NCBI RefSeq assembly: GCF_910591885.1
Contig: NW_025963579.1
Coordinates: forward strand, 1-64,000
Direction: 5' to 3'
From: Bombus terrestris
Lineage: Eukaryota > Arthropoda > Insecta > Hymenoptera > Apidae
DNA length: 64,000 nt
Part shown: positions 1-11,990 of the stretch, in pieces
Numbering within the stretch: position 1 is the first letter of the stretch
Layout of the letters: each line of letters opens with the position of its first letter
The notes under the pieces: generated by a model
Told to the model about the DNA's origin: nothing
What the model saw: the letters and a program-made list of their open reading frames with translations, nothing else
Database searches by the model: none
Position numbers and translations under genes: made by a program

Positions 1-229
1 CAACGATGCCCAACGGTGTCCCACGTTGTCCCACGTTGTCCCACGTTGTCCCACGTTGTCCCACGTGGTCCCACGTTGTCCCACGTTGTCCCACGTTGTC
101 CCACGTTGTCCCACGTTGTCCAACGATGTCCAACGGTGTCCCACGTTGTCCCACGTTGTCCCACGTTGTCCCACGTTGTCCCACGTTGTCCCACGGTGTC
201 CAACGATGTCCAACGGTGTCCAACGGTGT

Positions 230-240
230 CCCACGGGTGT
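230..240 (+). repeat. 11-bp irregular monomer (extra G)
   Basis: This monomer reads CCCACGGGTGT, a G monomer with GG extended to GGG. Monomers start at coordinates ending in 0 before it and ending in 1 after it. I see no second copy in the window. It may be a real slip or a homopolymer consensus error. Confidence 0.9.
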
Positions 241-1020
241 CCAACGGTGTCCCACGTTGTCCCACGTTGTCCCACGTTGTCCCACGTTGTCCCACGTTGT
301 CCCACGTTGTCCAACGATGTCCAACGGTGTCCCACGTTGTCCCACGTTGTCCCACGTTGTCCCACGTTGTCCCACGTTGTTCCATGGTTTCCCACGTTGT
401 CCCACGTTGTCCAACGATGTCCAACGGTGTCCAACGGTGTCCCACGATGTCCAACGATGTCCAACGGTGTCCCACGATGTCCAACGATGTCCAACGATGT
501 CCAACGGTGTCCAACGGTGTCCCACGTGGTCCCACGTTGTCCCACGTTGTCCCACGGTGTCCAACGATATCCAACGGTGTCCCACGTTGTCCAACGGTGT
601 CCCACGTTGTCCCACGTTGTCCCACGTTGTCCCACGTTTTCCCACGATGTCCCACGTTGTCCCACGTTGTCCCACGTTGTCCCACGTTGTCCCACGTTGT
701 CCCACGTTGTCCCACGTTGTCCCACGTTGTCCCACGTTGTCCCACGGTGTCCAACGGTGTCCCACGTTGTCCCACGTTGTCCCACGATGTCCCACGTTGT
801 CCCACGTTGTCCCACGTTGTCCCACGTTGTCCCACGTTGTCCCACGTTGTCCCACGTTGTCCCACGGTGTCCAACGGTGTCCAACGATGTCCAACGGTGT
901 CCCACGTTGTCCCACGTTGTCCCACGTTGTCCCACGTTTTCCCACGGTGTCCAACGATGTCCAACGGTGTCCCACGTTGTCCCACGTTGTCCCACGTTGT
1001 CCCACGTTGTCCCACGTTGT

Positions 1021-2350
1021 CCAACGGTGTCCAACGATGTCCAACGGTGTCCAACGGTGTCCCACGTTGTCCCACGTTGTCCCACGGTGTCCAACGATGT
1101 CCAACGGTGTCCCACGTTGTCCCACGTTGTCCCACGTTGTCCCACGTTGTCCCACGTTGTTCCATGGTTTCCCACGTTGTCCCACGTTGTCCCACGTTGT
1201 CCCACGTTGTCCAACGGTGTCCCACGGTGTCCAACGGTGTCCCACGTTGTCCCACGTTGTCCCACGTTGTCCCACGGTGTCCAACGATGTCCAACGGTGT
1301 CCCACGTTGTCCCACGTTGTCCCACGTTGTTCCACGTTGTCCCACGTTGTTCCATGGTTTCCCACGTTGTCCCACGTTGTCCCACGGTGTCCAACGATGT
1401 CCAACGGTGTCCAACGGTGTCCCACGGTGTCCAACGGTGTCCCACGTTGTCCCACGTTGTCCCACGTTGTCCCACGTTGTCCCACGTTGTCCAACGGTGT
1501 CCCACGGTGTCCAACGGTGTCCCACGTTGTCCCACGTTGTCCCACGTTGTCCCACGTTGTCCCACGTTGTCCCACGTTGTCCCACGTTGTCCCACGTTGT
1601 CCCACGGTGTCCAACGGTGTCCAACGATGTCCAACGGTGTCCAACGGTGTCCCACGATGTCCACCGATGTCCAACGGTGTCCAACGGTGTCCAACGGTGT
1701 CCAACGGTGTCCAACGGTGTCCAACGATGTCCAACGGTGTCCAACGGTGTCCCACGTTGTCCCACGTTGTCCCACGGTGTACAACGATGTCCAACGGTGT
1801 CCCACGTTGTCCCACGTTGTCCCACGTTGTCCCACGTTGTCCCACGTTGTTCCATGGTTTCCCACGTTGTCCCACGTTGTCCCACGGTGTCCAACGATGT
1901 CCAACGGTGGCCAACGGTGTCCCACGGTGTCCAACGGTGTCCCACGTTGTCCCACGTTGTCCCACGTTGTCCCACGTTGTCCAACGGTGTCCCACGGTGT
2001 CCAACGGTGTCGCACGTTGTCCCACGTTGTCCCACGTTGTCCCACGTTGTCCCACGTTGTCCCACGTTGTCCCACGTTGTCCCACGTTGTCCCACGGTGT
2101 CCAACGGTGTCCAACGATGTCCAACGGTGTCCAACGGTGTCCCACGATGTCCACCGATGTCCAACGGTGTCCAACGGTGTCCAACGGTGTCCAACGGTGT
2201 CCAACGATGTCCAACGATGTCCAACGATGTCCCACGTTGTCCAACGGTGTCCCACGTTGTCCCACGGTGTCCAACGATGCCCAACGGTGTCCCACGTTGT
2301 CCCACGTTGTCCCACGTTGTCCCACGTTGTCCCACGTTGTCCCACGTTGT
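1021..2350 (+). repeat. Duplicated block, copy A (3,070-bp displacement)
   Basis: The monomer order here recurs 3,070 bp downstream at 4,091-5,400 and again a further 5,270 bp downstream at 9,361-10,690. Shared landmarks are W at 1,161 and 1,351, the odd monomer TCCACGTTGT at 1,331, c at 1,661 and 2,151, W at 1,851, CCAACGGTGG at 1,901 and N at 2,271. Private changes in this copy are ACAACGATGT at 1,781 and CGCACGTTGT at 2,011. Alignment was by eye on landmarks, so the outer edges are approximate. Confidence 0.85.
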
Positions 2351-3660
2351 CCCACGTGGTCCCACGTTGTCCCACGTTGTCCCACGTTGTCCCACGTTGT
2401 CCCACGTTGTCCAACGATGTCCAACGGTGTCCCACGTTGTCCCACGTTGTCCCACGTTGTCCCACGTTGTCCCACGTTGTCCCACGGTGTCCAACGATGT
2501 CCAACGGTGTCCAACGGTGTCCCACGGTGTCCAACGGTGTCCCACGTTGTCCCACGTTGTCCCACGTTGTCCCACGTTGTCCCACGTTGTCCCACGTTGT
2601 CCAACGATGTCCAACGGTGTCCCACGTTGTCCCACGTTGTCCCACGTTGTCCCACGTTGTTCCATGGTTTCCCACGTTGTCCCACGTTGTCCCACGTTGT
2701 CCCACGGTGTCCAACGATGTCCAACGGTGTCCAACGGTGTCCAACGGTGTCCAACGGTGTCCAACGGTGTCCAACGGTGTCCAACGATGTCCAACGATGT
2801 CCAACGATGTCCAACGGTGTCCAACGATGTCCAACGATGTCCAACGGTGTCCCACGATGTCCAACGATGTCCAACGGTGTCCAACGGTGTCCCACGTTGT
2901 CCCACGTTGTCCCACGTTGTCCCACGGTGTCCAACGATGTCCAACGGTGTCCCACGTTGTCCCACGTTGTCCCACGTTGTCCCACGTTGTCCCACGTTGT
3001 CCCACGGTGTCCCACGGTGTCCAACGGTGTCCAACGATGTCCAACGGTGTCCAACGGTGTCCCACGATGTCCAACGATGTCCAACGGTGTCCCACGATGT
3101 CCAACGATGTCCAACGATGTCCAACGGTGTCCAACGGTGTCCCACGTGGTCCCACGTTGTCCCACGTTGTCCCACGGTGTCCAACGATATCCAACGGTGT
3201 CCCACGTTGTCCAACGGTGTCCCACGTTGTCCCACGTTGTCCCACGTTGTCCCACGTTGTCCCACGTTGTCCCACGTTGTCCCACGTTGTCCCACGTTGT
3301 CCCACGTTGTCCCACGGTGTCCAACGGTGTCCAACGATGTCCAACGGTGTCCAACGGTGTCCCACGTTGTCCCACGTTGTCCCACGGTGTCCAACGATGT
3401 CCAACGGTGTCCCACGTTGTCCCACGTTGTCCCACGTTGTCCCACGTTGTCCCACGTTGTTCCATGGTTTCCCACGTTGTCCCACGTTGTCCCACGTTGT
3501 CCCACGGTGTCCAACGATGTCCAACGGTGTCCAACGGTGTCCCACGGTGTCCAACGGTGTCCCACGTTGTCCCACGGTGTCCAACGATGCCCAACGGTGT
3601 CCCACGTTGTCCCACGTTGTCCCACGTTGTCCCACGTTGTCCCACGTTGTCCCACGTTGT

Positions 3661-6110
3661 CCAACGATGTCCAACGGTGTCCCACGATGTCCAACGGTGT
3701 CCCACGTTGTCCCACGTTGTCCCACGTTGTCCCACGTTGTCCCACGTTGTCCCACGTTGTCCCACGTTGTCCCACGTTGTCCCACGTTGTCCCACGTTGT
3801 CCCACGTTGTCCCACGTTGTCCCACGTTGTCCCACGTTGTCCCACGTTGTCCCACGTTGTCCCACGTTGTCCCACGTTGTCCCACGTGGTCCCACGTTGT
3901 CCCACGTTGTCCCACGTTGTCCCACGTTGTCCCACGTTGTCCCACGTTGTCCCACGTTGTCCCACGTTGTCCCACGATGTCCCACGTTGTCCAACGATGT
4001 CCAACGGTGTCCCACGTTGTCCCACGTTGTCCTACGTTGTCCCACGTTGTCCCACGTTGTCCCACGTTGTCCCACGTTGTCCCACGGTGTCCAACGGTGT
4101 CCAACGATGTCCAACGGTGTCCAACGGTGTCCCACGTTGTCCCACGTTGTCCCACGGTGTCCAACGATGTCCAACGGTGTCCCACGTTGTCCCACGTTGT
4201 CCCACGTTGTCCCACGTTGTCCCACGTTGTTCCATGGTTTCCCACGTTGTCCCACGTTGTCCCACGTTGTCCCACGTTGTCCAACGGTGTCCCACGGTGT
4301 CCAACGGTGTCCCACGTTGTCCCACGTTGTCCCACGTTGTCCCACGGTGTCCAACGATGTCCAACGGTGTCCCACGTTGTCCCACGTTGTCCCACGTTGT
4401 TCCACGTTGTCCCACGTTGTTCCATGGTTTCCCACGTTGTCCCACGTTGTCCCACGGTGTCCAACGATGTCCAACGGTGTCCAACGGTGTCCCACGGTGT
4501 CCAACGGTGTCCCACGTTGTCCCACGTTGTCCCACGTTGTCCCACGTTGTCCCACGTTGTCCCACGGTGTCCCACGGTGTCCAACGGTGTCCCACGTTGT
4601 CCCACGTTGTCCCACGTTGTCCCACGTTGTCCCACGTTGTCCCACGTTGTCCCACGTTGTCCCACGTTGTCCCACGGTGTCCAACGGTGTCCAACGATGT
4701 CCAACGGTGTCCAACGGTGTCCCACGATGTCCACCGATGTCCAACGGTGTCCAACGGTGTCCAACGGTGTCCAACGGTGTCCAACGGTGTCCAACGATGT
4801 CCAACGGTGTCCAACGGTGTCCCACGTTGTCCCACGTTGTCCCACGGTGTCCAACGATGTCCAACGGTGTCCCACGTTGTCCCACGTTGTCCCACGTTGT
4901 CCCACGTTGTCCCACGTTGTTCCATGGTTTCCCACGTTGTCCCACGTTGTCCCACGGTGTCCAACGATGTCCAACGGTGGCCAACGGTGTCCCACGGTGT
5001 CCAACGGTGTCCCACGTTGTCCCACGTTGTCCCACGTTGTCCCACGTTGTCCAACGGTGTCCCACGGTGTCCAACGGTGTCCCACGTTGTCCCACGTTGT
5101 CCCACGTTGTCCCACGTTGTCCCACGTTGTCCCACGTTGTCCCACGTTGTCCCACGTTGTCCCACGGTGTCCAACGGTGTCCAACGATGTCCAACGGTGT
5201 CCAACGGTGTCCCACGATGTCCACCGATGTCCAACGGTGTCCAACGGTGTCCAACGGTGTCCAACGGTGTCCAACGATGTCCAACGATGTCCAACGATGT
5301 CCCACGTTGTCCAACGGTGTCCCACGTTGTCCCACGGTGTCCAACGATGCCCAACGGTGTCCCACGTTGTCCCACGTTGTCCCACGTTGTCCCACGTTGT
5401 CCCACGTTGTCCAACGGTGTCCAACGGTGTCCCACGGTGTCCAACGGTGTCCCACGTTGTCCCACGTTGTCCCACGTTGTCCCACGTTGTCCCACGTTGT
5501 CCCACGTTGTCCAACGATGTCCAACGGTGTCCCACGTTGTCCCACGTTGTCCCACGTTGTCCCACGTTGTCCCACGTTGTTCCATGGTTTCCCACGTTGT
5601 CCCACGTTGTCCCACGTTGTCCCACGGTGTCCAACGATGTCCAACGGTGTCCAACGGTGTCCAACGGTGTCCAACGGTGTCCAACGATGTCCAACGATGT
5701 CCAACGATGTCCAACGGTGTCCAACGATGTCCAACGATGTCCAACGGTGTCCCACGATGTCCAACGATGTCCAACGGTGTCCAACGGTGTCCCACGTTGT
5801 CCCACGTTGTCCCACGTTGTCCCACGGTGTCCAACGATGTCCAACGGTGTCCCACGTTGTCCCACGTTGTCCCACGTTGTCCCACGTTGTCCCACGTTGT
5901 CCCACGTTGTCCCACGGTGTCCAACGGTGTCCAACGATGTCCAACGGTGTCCAACGGTGTCCCACGATGTCCAACGATGTCCAACGGTGTCCCACGATGT
6001 CCAACGATGTCCAACGATGTCCAACGGTGTCCAACGGTGTCCCACGTGGTCCCACGTTGTCCCACGTTGTCCCACGGTGTCCAACGATATCCAACGGTGT
6101 CCCACGTTGT
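3661..6110 (+). repeat. Longer duplicated segment paired with 8,931-11,540
   Basis: This segment contains copy B and continues on both sides. Its partner lies 5,270 bp downstream as far as N (5,341 pairs with 10,611), then 5,430 bp downstream (W 5,581 pairs with 11,011; I 6,081 pairs with 11,511). Other paired landmarks are the a-g-D-g word at 3,661 and 8,931, H at 3,881 and 9,151, and Y at 4,031 and 9,301. D at 3,971 is L at 9,241. The segment includes a run of 29 consecutive CCC-type monomers, about 3,701-3,990. Confidence 0.8.
4091..5400 (+). repeat. Duplicated block, copy B
   Basis: This is the counterpart of 1,021-2,350 shifted by 3,070 bp. It has TCCACGTTGT at 4,401, W at 4,231, 4,421 and 4,921, c at 4,731 and 5,221, CCAACGGTGG at 4,971 and N at 5,341. 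A G monomer at 4,561 replaces the g found in copies A and C. After N the copy diverges: it lacks the H-containing stretch that follows N at 2,271 and 10,611, which accounts for a 160-bp length difference from copy C. Confidence 0.85.
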
Positions 6111-6510
6111 CCAACGGTGTCCCACGTTGTCCCACGTTGTCCCACGTTGTCCCACGTTGTCCCACGTTGTCCCACGTTGTCCCACGTTGTCCCACGTTGT
6201 CCCACGTTGTCCCACGGTGTCCAACGGTGTCCAACGATGTCCAACGGTGTCCAACGGTGTCCCACGTTGTCCCACGTTGTCCCACGGTGTCCAACGATGT
6301 CCAACGGTGTCCCACGTTGTCCCACGTTGTCCCACGTTGTCCCACGTTGTCCCACGTTGTTCCATGGTTTCCCACGTTGTCCCACGTTGTCCCACGTTGT
6401 CCCACGGTGTCCAACGATGTCCAACGGTGTCCAACGGTGTCCCACGGTGTCCAACGGTGTCCCACGTTGTCCCACGTTGTCCCACGTTGTCCCACGATGT
6501 CCCACGTTGT

Positions 6511-8330
6511 CCAACGTTGTCCCACGTTGTCCCACGTTGTCCCACGTTGTCCCACGTGGTCCCACGTTGTCCCACGTTGTCCCACGTTGTCCCACGTTGT
6601 CCCACGTTGTCCCACGTTGTCCCACGTTGTCCCACGTTGTCCCACGATGTCCCACGTTGTCCAACGATGCCCAACGGTGTCCCACGTTGTCCCACGTTGT
6701 CCCACGTTGTCCCACGGTGTCCAACGATGCCCAACGGTGTCCCACGTTGTCCCACGTTGTCCCACGTTGTCCCACGTTGTCCCACGTTGTCCCACGTTGT
6801 CCCACGTTGTCCCACGTGGTCCCACGTTGTCCCACGTTGTCCCACGTTGTCCCACGTTGTCCCACGTTGTCCCACGTTGTCCCACGTTGTCCCACGTTGT
6901 CCCACGTTGTCCCACGTTGTCCCACGTTGTCCCACGTTGTCCCACGGTGTCCAACGGTGTCCCACGTGGTCCCACGTTGTCCCACGTTGTCCCACGGTGT
7001 CCAACGATATCCAACGGTGTCCCACGTTGTCCAACGGTGTCCCACGTTGTCCCACGTTGTCCCACGTTGTCCCACGTTGTCCCACGTTGTCCCACGTTGT
7101 CCCACGTTGTCCCACGTTGTCCCACGTTGTCCCACGTTGTCCCACGTTGTCCCACGATGTCCCACGTTGTCCAACGTTGTCCCACGTTGTCCCACGTTGT
7201 CCCACGTTGTCCCACGTGGTCCCACGTTGTCCCACGTTGTCCCACGTTGTCCCACGTTGTCCCACGTTGTCCCACGTTGTCCCACGTTGTCCCACGTTGT
7301 CCCACGATGTCCCACGTTGTCCAACGATGCCCAACGGTGTCCCACGTTGTCCCACGTTGTCCCACGTTGTCCCACGGTGTCCAACGATGCCCCACGGTGT
7401 CCCACGTTGTCCCACGTTGTCCCACGTTGTCCCACGTTGTCCCACGTTGTCCCACGTTGTCCCACGTTGTCCCACGTGGTCCCACGTTGTCCCACGTTGT
7501 CCCACGTTGTCCCACGTTGTCCCACGTTGTCCCACGTTGTCCCACGTTGTCCCACGTTGTCCCACGTTGTCCCACGTTGTCCCACGTTGTCCCACGTTGT
7601 CCCACGGTGTCCAACGGTGTCCCACGTGGTCCCACGTTGTCCCACGTTGTCCCACGGTGTCCAACGATATCCAACGGTGTCCCACGTTGTCCAACGGTGT
7701 CCCACGTTGTCCCACGTTGTCCCACGTTGTCCCACGTTGTCCCACGTTGTCCCACGTTGTCCCACGTTGTCCCACGTTGTCCCACGTTGTCCCACGATGT
7801 CCCACGTTGTCCAACGTTGTCCCACGTTGTCCCACGTTGTCCCACGTTGTCCCACGTGGTCCCACGTTGTCCCACGTTGTCCCACGTTGTCCCACGTTGT
7901 CCCACGTTGTCCCACGTTGTCCCACGTTGTCCCACGTTGTCCCACGATGTCCCACGTTGTCCAACGATGCCCAACGGTGTCCCACGTTGTCCCACGTTGT
8001 CCCACGTTGTCCCACGGTGTCCAACGATGCCCAACGGTGTCCCACGTTGTCCCACGTTGTCCCACGTTGTCCCACGTTGTCCCACGTTGTCCCACGTTGT
8101 CCCACGTTGTCCCACGTGGTCCCACGTTGTCCCACGTTGTCCCACGTTGTCCCACGTTGTCCCACGTTGTCCCACGTTGTCCCACGTTGTCCCACGTTGT
8201 CCCACGTTGTCCCACGTTGTCCCACGTTGTCCCACGTTGTCCCACGGTGTCCAACGGTGTCCCACGTGGTCCCACGTTGTCCCACGTTGTCCCACGGTGT
8301 CCAACGATATCCAACGGTGTCCCACGTTGT
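6511..8330 (+). repeat. Local higher-order repeat, 660/640-bp period, three copies
   Basis: A long word repeats three times, opening with the rare t monomer at 6,511, 7,171 and 7,811. Each copy carries three H monomers (6,551, 6,811, 6,961; 7,211, 7,471, 7,621; 7,851, 8,111, 8,261), two N monomers (6,661 and 6,721; 7,321 and 7,381; 7,961 and 8,021) and one I monomer (7,001; 7,661; 8,301). The interval falls from 660 to 640 bp, equal to two monomers. In copy 2 the second N is followed by G instead of g. Copy 3 leads into sequence matching that after I at 561, displaced by 7,740 bp. Confidence 0.88.
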
Positions 8331-8630
8331 CCCACGGTGTCCCACGTTGTCCCACGTTGTCCCACGTTGTCCCACGTTTTCCCACGATGTCCCACGTTGT
8401 CCCACGTTGTCCCACGTTGTCCCACGTTGTCCCACGTTGTCCCACGTTGTCCCACGTTGTCCCACGTTGTCCCACGTTGTCCCACGGTGTCCAACGGTGT
8501 CCCACGTTGTCCCACGTTGTCCCACGATGTCCCACGTTGTCCCACGTTGTCCCACGTTGTCCCACGTTGTCCCACGTTGTCCCACGTTGTCCCACGTTGT
8601 CCCACGTTGTCCCACGGTGTCCAACGGTGT

Positions 8631-8850
8631 CCAACGATGTCCAACGGTGTCCCACGTTGTCCCACGTTGTCCCACGTTGTCCCACGTTTTCCCACGGTGT
8701 CCAACGATGTCCAACGGTGTCCCACGTTGTCCCACGTTGTCCCACGTTGTCCCACGTTTTCCCACGGTGTCCAACGATGTCCAACGGTGTCCCACGTTGT
8801 CCCACGTTGTCCCACGTTGTCCCACGTTTTCCCACGGTGTCCAACGATGT
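8631..8850 (+). repeat. 70-bp word tripled
   Basis: The seven-monomer word a-g-L-L-L-F-G appears three times in a row, with F at 8,681, 8,751 and 8,821. The related stretch near 861-960 has the same word only once (F at 931). This is a local 1-to-3 expansion, or the reverse contraction, between two paralogous segments. Confidence 0.88.
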
Positions 8851-8970
8851 CCAACGGTGTCCCACGTTGTCCCACGTTGTCCCACGTTGTCCCACGTTGT
8901 CCCACGTTGTCCCACGTTGTCCCACGTTGTCCAACGATGTCCAACGGTGTCCCACGATGTCCAACGGTGT

Positions 8971-9260
8971 CCCACGTTGTCCCACGTTGTCCCACGTTGT
9001 CCCACGTTGTCCCACGTTGTCCCACGTTGTCCCACGTTGTCCCACGTTGTCCCACGTTGTCCCACGTTGTCCCACGTTGTCCCACGTTGTCCCACGTTGT
9101 CCCACGTTGTCCCACGTTGTCCCACGTTGTCCCACGTTGTCCCACGTTGTCCCACGTGGTCCCACGTTGTCCCACGTTGTCCCACGTTGTCCCACGTTGT
9201 CCCACGTTGTCCCACGTTGTCCCACGTTGTCCCACGTTGTCCCACGTTGTCCCACGTTGT
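8971..9260 (-). other. Longest GGG-periodic tract (G-quadruplex-compatible)
   Basis: On the minus strand, runs of L give GGG every 10 bases with seven-base spacers ACAACGT. This meets the usual G3-N1-7 pattern for intramolecular quadruplexes; the + strand meets the matching C3 pattern for i-motifs. The stretch here has 29 consecutive CCC-type monomers. Similar tracts are at about 3,701-3,990 and 28,481-28,690. Monomers a and g (CCA) break the pattern. Three seven-base loops predict only modest stability, so folding is inference. Confidence 0.55.
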
Positions 9261-9360
9261 CCAACGATGTCCAACGGTGTCCCACGTTGTCCCACGTTGT
9301 CCTACGTTGTCCCACGTTGTCCCACGTTGTCCCACGTTGTCCCACGTTGTCCCACGGTGT

Positions 9361-10690
9361 CCAACGGTGTCCAACGATGTCCAACGGTGTCCAACGGTGT
9401 CCCACGTTGTCCCACGTTGTCCCACGGTGTCCAACGATGTCCAACGGTGTCCCACGTTGTCCCACGTTGTCCCACGTTGTCCCACGTTGTCCCACGTTGT
9501 TCCATGGTTTCCCACGTTGTCCCACGTTGTCCCACGTTGTCCCACGTTGTCCAACGGTGTCCCACGGTGTCCAACGGTGTCCCACGTTGTCCCACGTTGT
9601 CCCACGTTGTCCCACGGTGTCCAACGATGTCCAACGGTGTCCCACGTTGTCCCACGTTGTCCCACGTTGTTCCACGTTGTCCCACGTTGTTCCATGGTTT
9701 CCCACGTTGTCCGACGTTGTCCCACGGTGTCCAACGATGTCCAACGGTGTCCAACGGTGTCCCACGGTGTCCAACGGTGTCCCACGTTGTCCCACGTTGT
9801 CCCACGTTGTCCCACGTTGTCCCACGTTGTCCAACGGTGTCCCACGGTGTCCAACGGTGTCCCACGTTGTCCCACGTTGTCCCACGTTGTCCCACGTTGT
9901 CCCACGTTGTCCCACGTTGTCCCACGTTGTCCCACGTTGTCCCACGGTGTCCAACGGTGTCCAACGATGTCCAACGGTGTCCAACGGTGTCCCACGATGT
10001 CCACCGATGTCCAACGGTGTCCAACGGTGTCCAACGGTGTCCAACGGTGTCCAACGGTGTCCAACGATGTCCAACGGTGTCCAACGGTGTCCCACGTTGT
10101 CCCACGTTGTCCCACGGTGTCCAACGATGTCCAACGGTGTCCCACGTTGTCCCACGTTGTCCCACGTTGTCCCACGTTGTCCCACGTTGTTCCATGGTTT
10201 CCCACGTTGTCCCACGTTGTCCCACGGTGTCCAACGATGTCCAACGGTGGCCAACGGTGTCCCACGGTGTCCAACGGTGTCCCACGTTGTCCCACGTTGT
10301 CCCACGTTGTCCCACGTTGTCCAACGGTGTCCCACGGTGTCCAACGGTGTCCCACGTTGTCCCACGTTGTCCCACGTTGTCCCACGTTGTCCCACGATGT
10401 CCCACGTTGTCCCACGTTGTCCCACGTTGTCCCACGGTGTCCAACGGTGTCCAACGATGTCCAACGGTGTCCAACGGTGTCCCACGATGTCCACCGATGT
10501 CCAACGGTGTCCAACGGTGTCCAACGGTGTCCAACGGTGTCCAACGATGTCCAACGATGTCCAACGATGTCCCACGTTGTCCAACGGTGTCCCACGTTGT
10601 CCCACGGTGTCCAACGATGCCCAACGGTGTCCCACGTTGTCCCACGTTGTCCCACGTTGTCCCACGTTGTCCCACGTTGTCCCACGTTGT
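9361..10690 (+). repeat. Duplicated block, copy C (5,270 bp from copy B)
   Basis: The order of copies A and B recurs here, with TCCACGTTGT at 9,671, W at 9,501, 9,691 and 10,191, c at 10,001 and 10,491, CCAACGGTGG at 10,241 and N at 10,611. Private changes are CCGACGTTGT at 9,711 and a D monomer at 10,391 where copy B has L. Like copy A, N is followed by g, six L and H. Confidence 0.85.
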
Positions 10691-11790
10691 CCCACGTGGT
10701 CCCACGTTGTCCCACGTTGTCCCACGTTGTCCCACGTTGTCCCACGTTGTCCAACGATGTCCAACGGTGTCCCACGTTGTCCCACGTTGTCCCACGTTGT
10801 CCCACGTTGTCCCACGTTGTCCCACGGTGTCCAACGATGTCCCACGGTGTCCAACGGTGTCCCACGGTGTCCAACGGTGTCCCACGTTGTCCCACGTTGT
10901 CCCACGTTGTCCCACGTTGTCCCACGTTGTCCCACGTTGTCCAACGATGTCCAACGGTGTCCCACGTTGTCCCACGTTGTCCCACGTTGTCCCACGTTGT
11001 CCCACGTTGTTCCATGGTTTCCCACGTTGTCCCACGTTGTCCCACGTTGTCCCACGGTGTCCAACGATGTCCAACGGTGTCCAACGGTGTCCAACGGTGT
11101 CCAACGGTGTCCAACGATGTCCAACGATGTCCAACGATGTCCAACGGTGTCCAACGATGTCCAACGATGTCCAACGGTGTCCCACGATGTCCAACGATGT
11201 CCAACGGTGTCCAACGGTGTCCCACGTTGTCCCACGTTGTCCCACGTTGTCCCACGGTGTCCAACGATGTCCAACGGTGTCCCACGTTGTCCCACGTTGT
11301 CCCACGTTGTCCCACGTTGTCCCACGTTGTCCCACGTTGTCCCACGGTGTCCAACGGTGTCCAACGATGTCCAACGGTGTCCAACGGTGTCCCACGATGT
11401 CCAACGATGTCCAACGGTGTCCCACGATGTCCAACGATGTCCAACGATGTCCAACGGTGTCCAACGGTGTCCCACGTGGTCCCACGTTGTCCCACGTTGT
11501 CCCACGGTGTCCAACGATATCCAACGGTGTCCCACGTTGTCCAACGGTGTCCCACGTTGTCCCACGTTGTCCCACGTTGTCCCACGTTGTCGCACGATGT
11601 CCCACGTTGTCCCACGTTGTCCCACGTTGTCCCACGTTGTCCCACGTTGTCCCACGTTGTCCCACGTTGTCCCACGTTGTCCCACGTTGTCCCACGGTGT
11701 CCAACGGTGTCCCACGTTGTCCCACGTTGTCCCACGATGTCCCACCTTGTCCCACGTTGTCCCACGTTGTCCCACGTTGTCCCACGTTGT

Positions 11791-11800
11791 CTCACGTTGT
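11791..11800 (+). repeat. Variant monomer CTCACGTTGT
   Basis: A C-to-T change at monomer position 2 creates a TGA on the minus strand. It is seen once in the window. It matters only because it ends one of the spurious minus-strand open frames. Confidence 0.9.
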
Positions 11801-11990
11801 CCCACGTTGTCCCACGTTGTCCCACGGTGTCCAACGGTGTCCAACGATGTCCAACGGTGTCCCACGTTGTCCCACGTTGTCCCACGTTGTCCCACGTTTT
11901 CCCACGGTGTCCAACGATGTCCAACGGTGTCCCACGTTGTCCCACGTTGTCCCACGTTGTCCCACGTTGTCCCACGTTGTCCCACGTTGT

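Larger units (their letters stand above)
8931..11540 (+). repeat. Longer duplicated segment, downstream partner of 3,661-6,110
   Basis: Landmarks of 3,661-6,110 recur in the same order, with a 160-bp insertion relative to the upstream partner just after N at 10,611. A run of 29 CCC-type monomers (8,971-9,260) mirrors the run at 3,701-3,990. The run is broken only by H at 9,151. Confidence 0.8.

Noticed and set aside
561..11520. GATATC in I monomers (561, 3,181, 6,081, 7,001, 7,661, 8,301, 11,511) as a functional site
   Set aside because: It is a single-base variant of the a monomer copied along with larger blocks. It is useful as a tag only.
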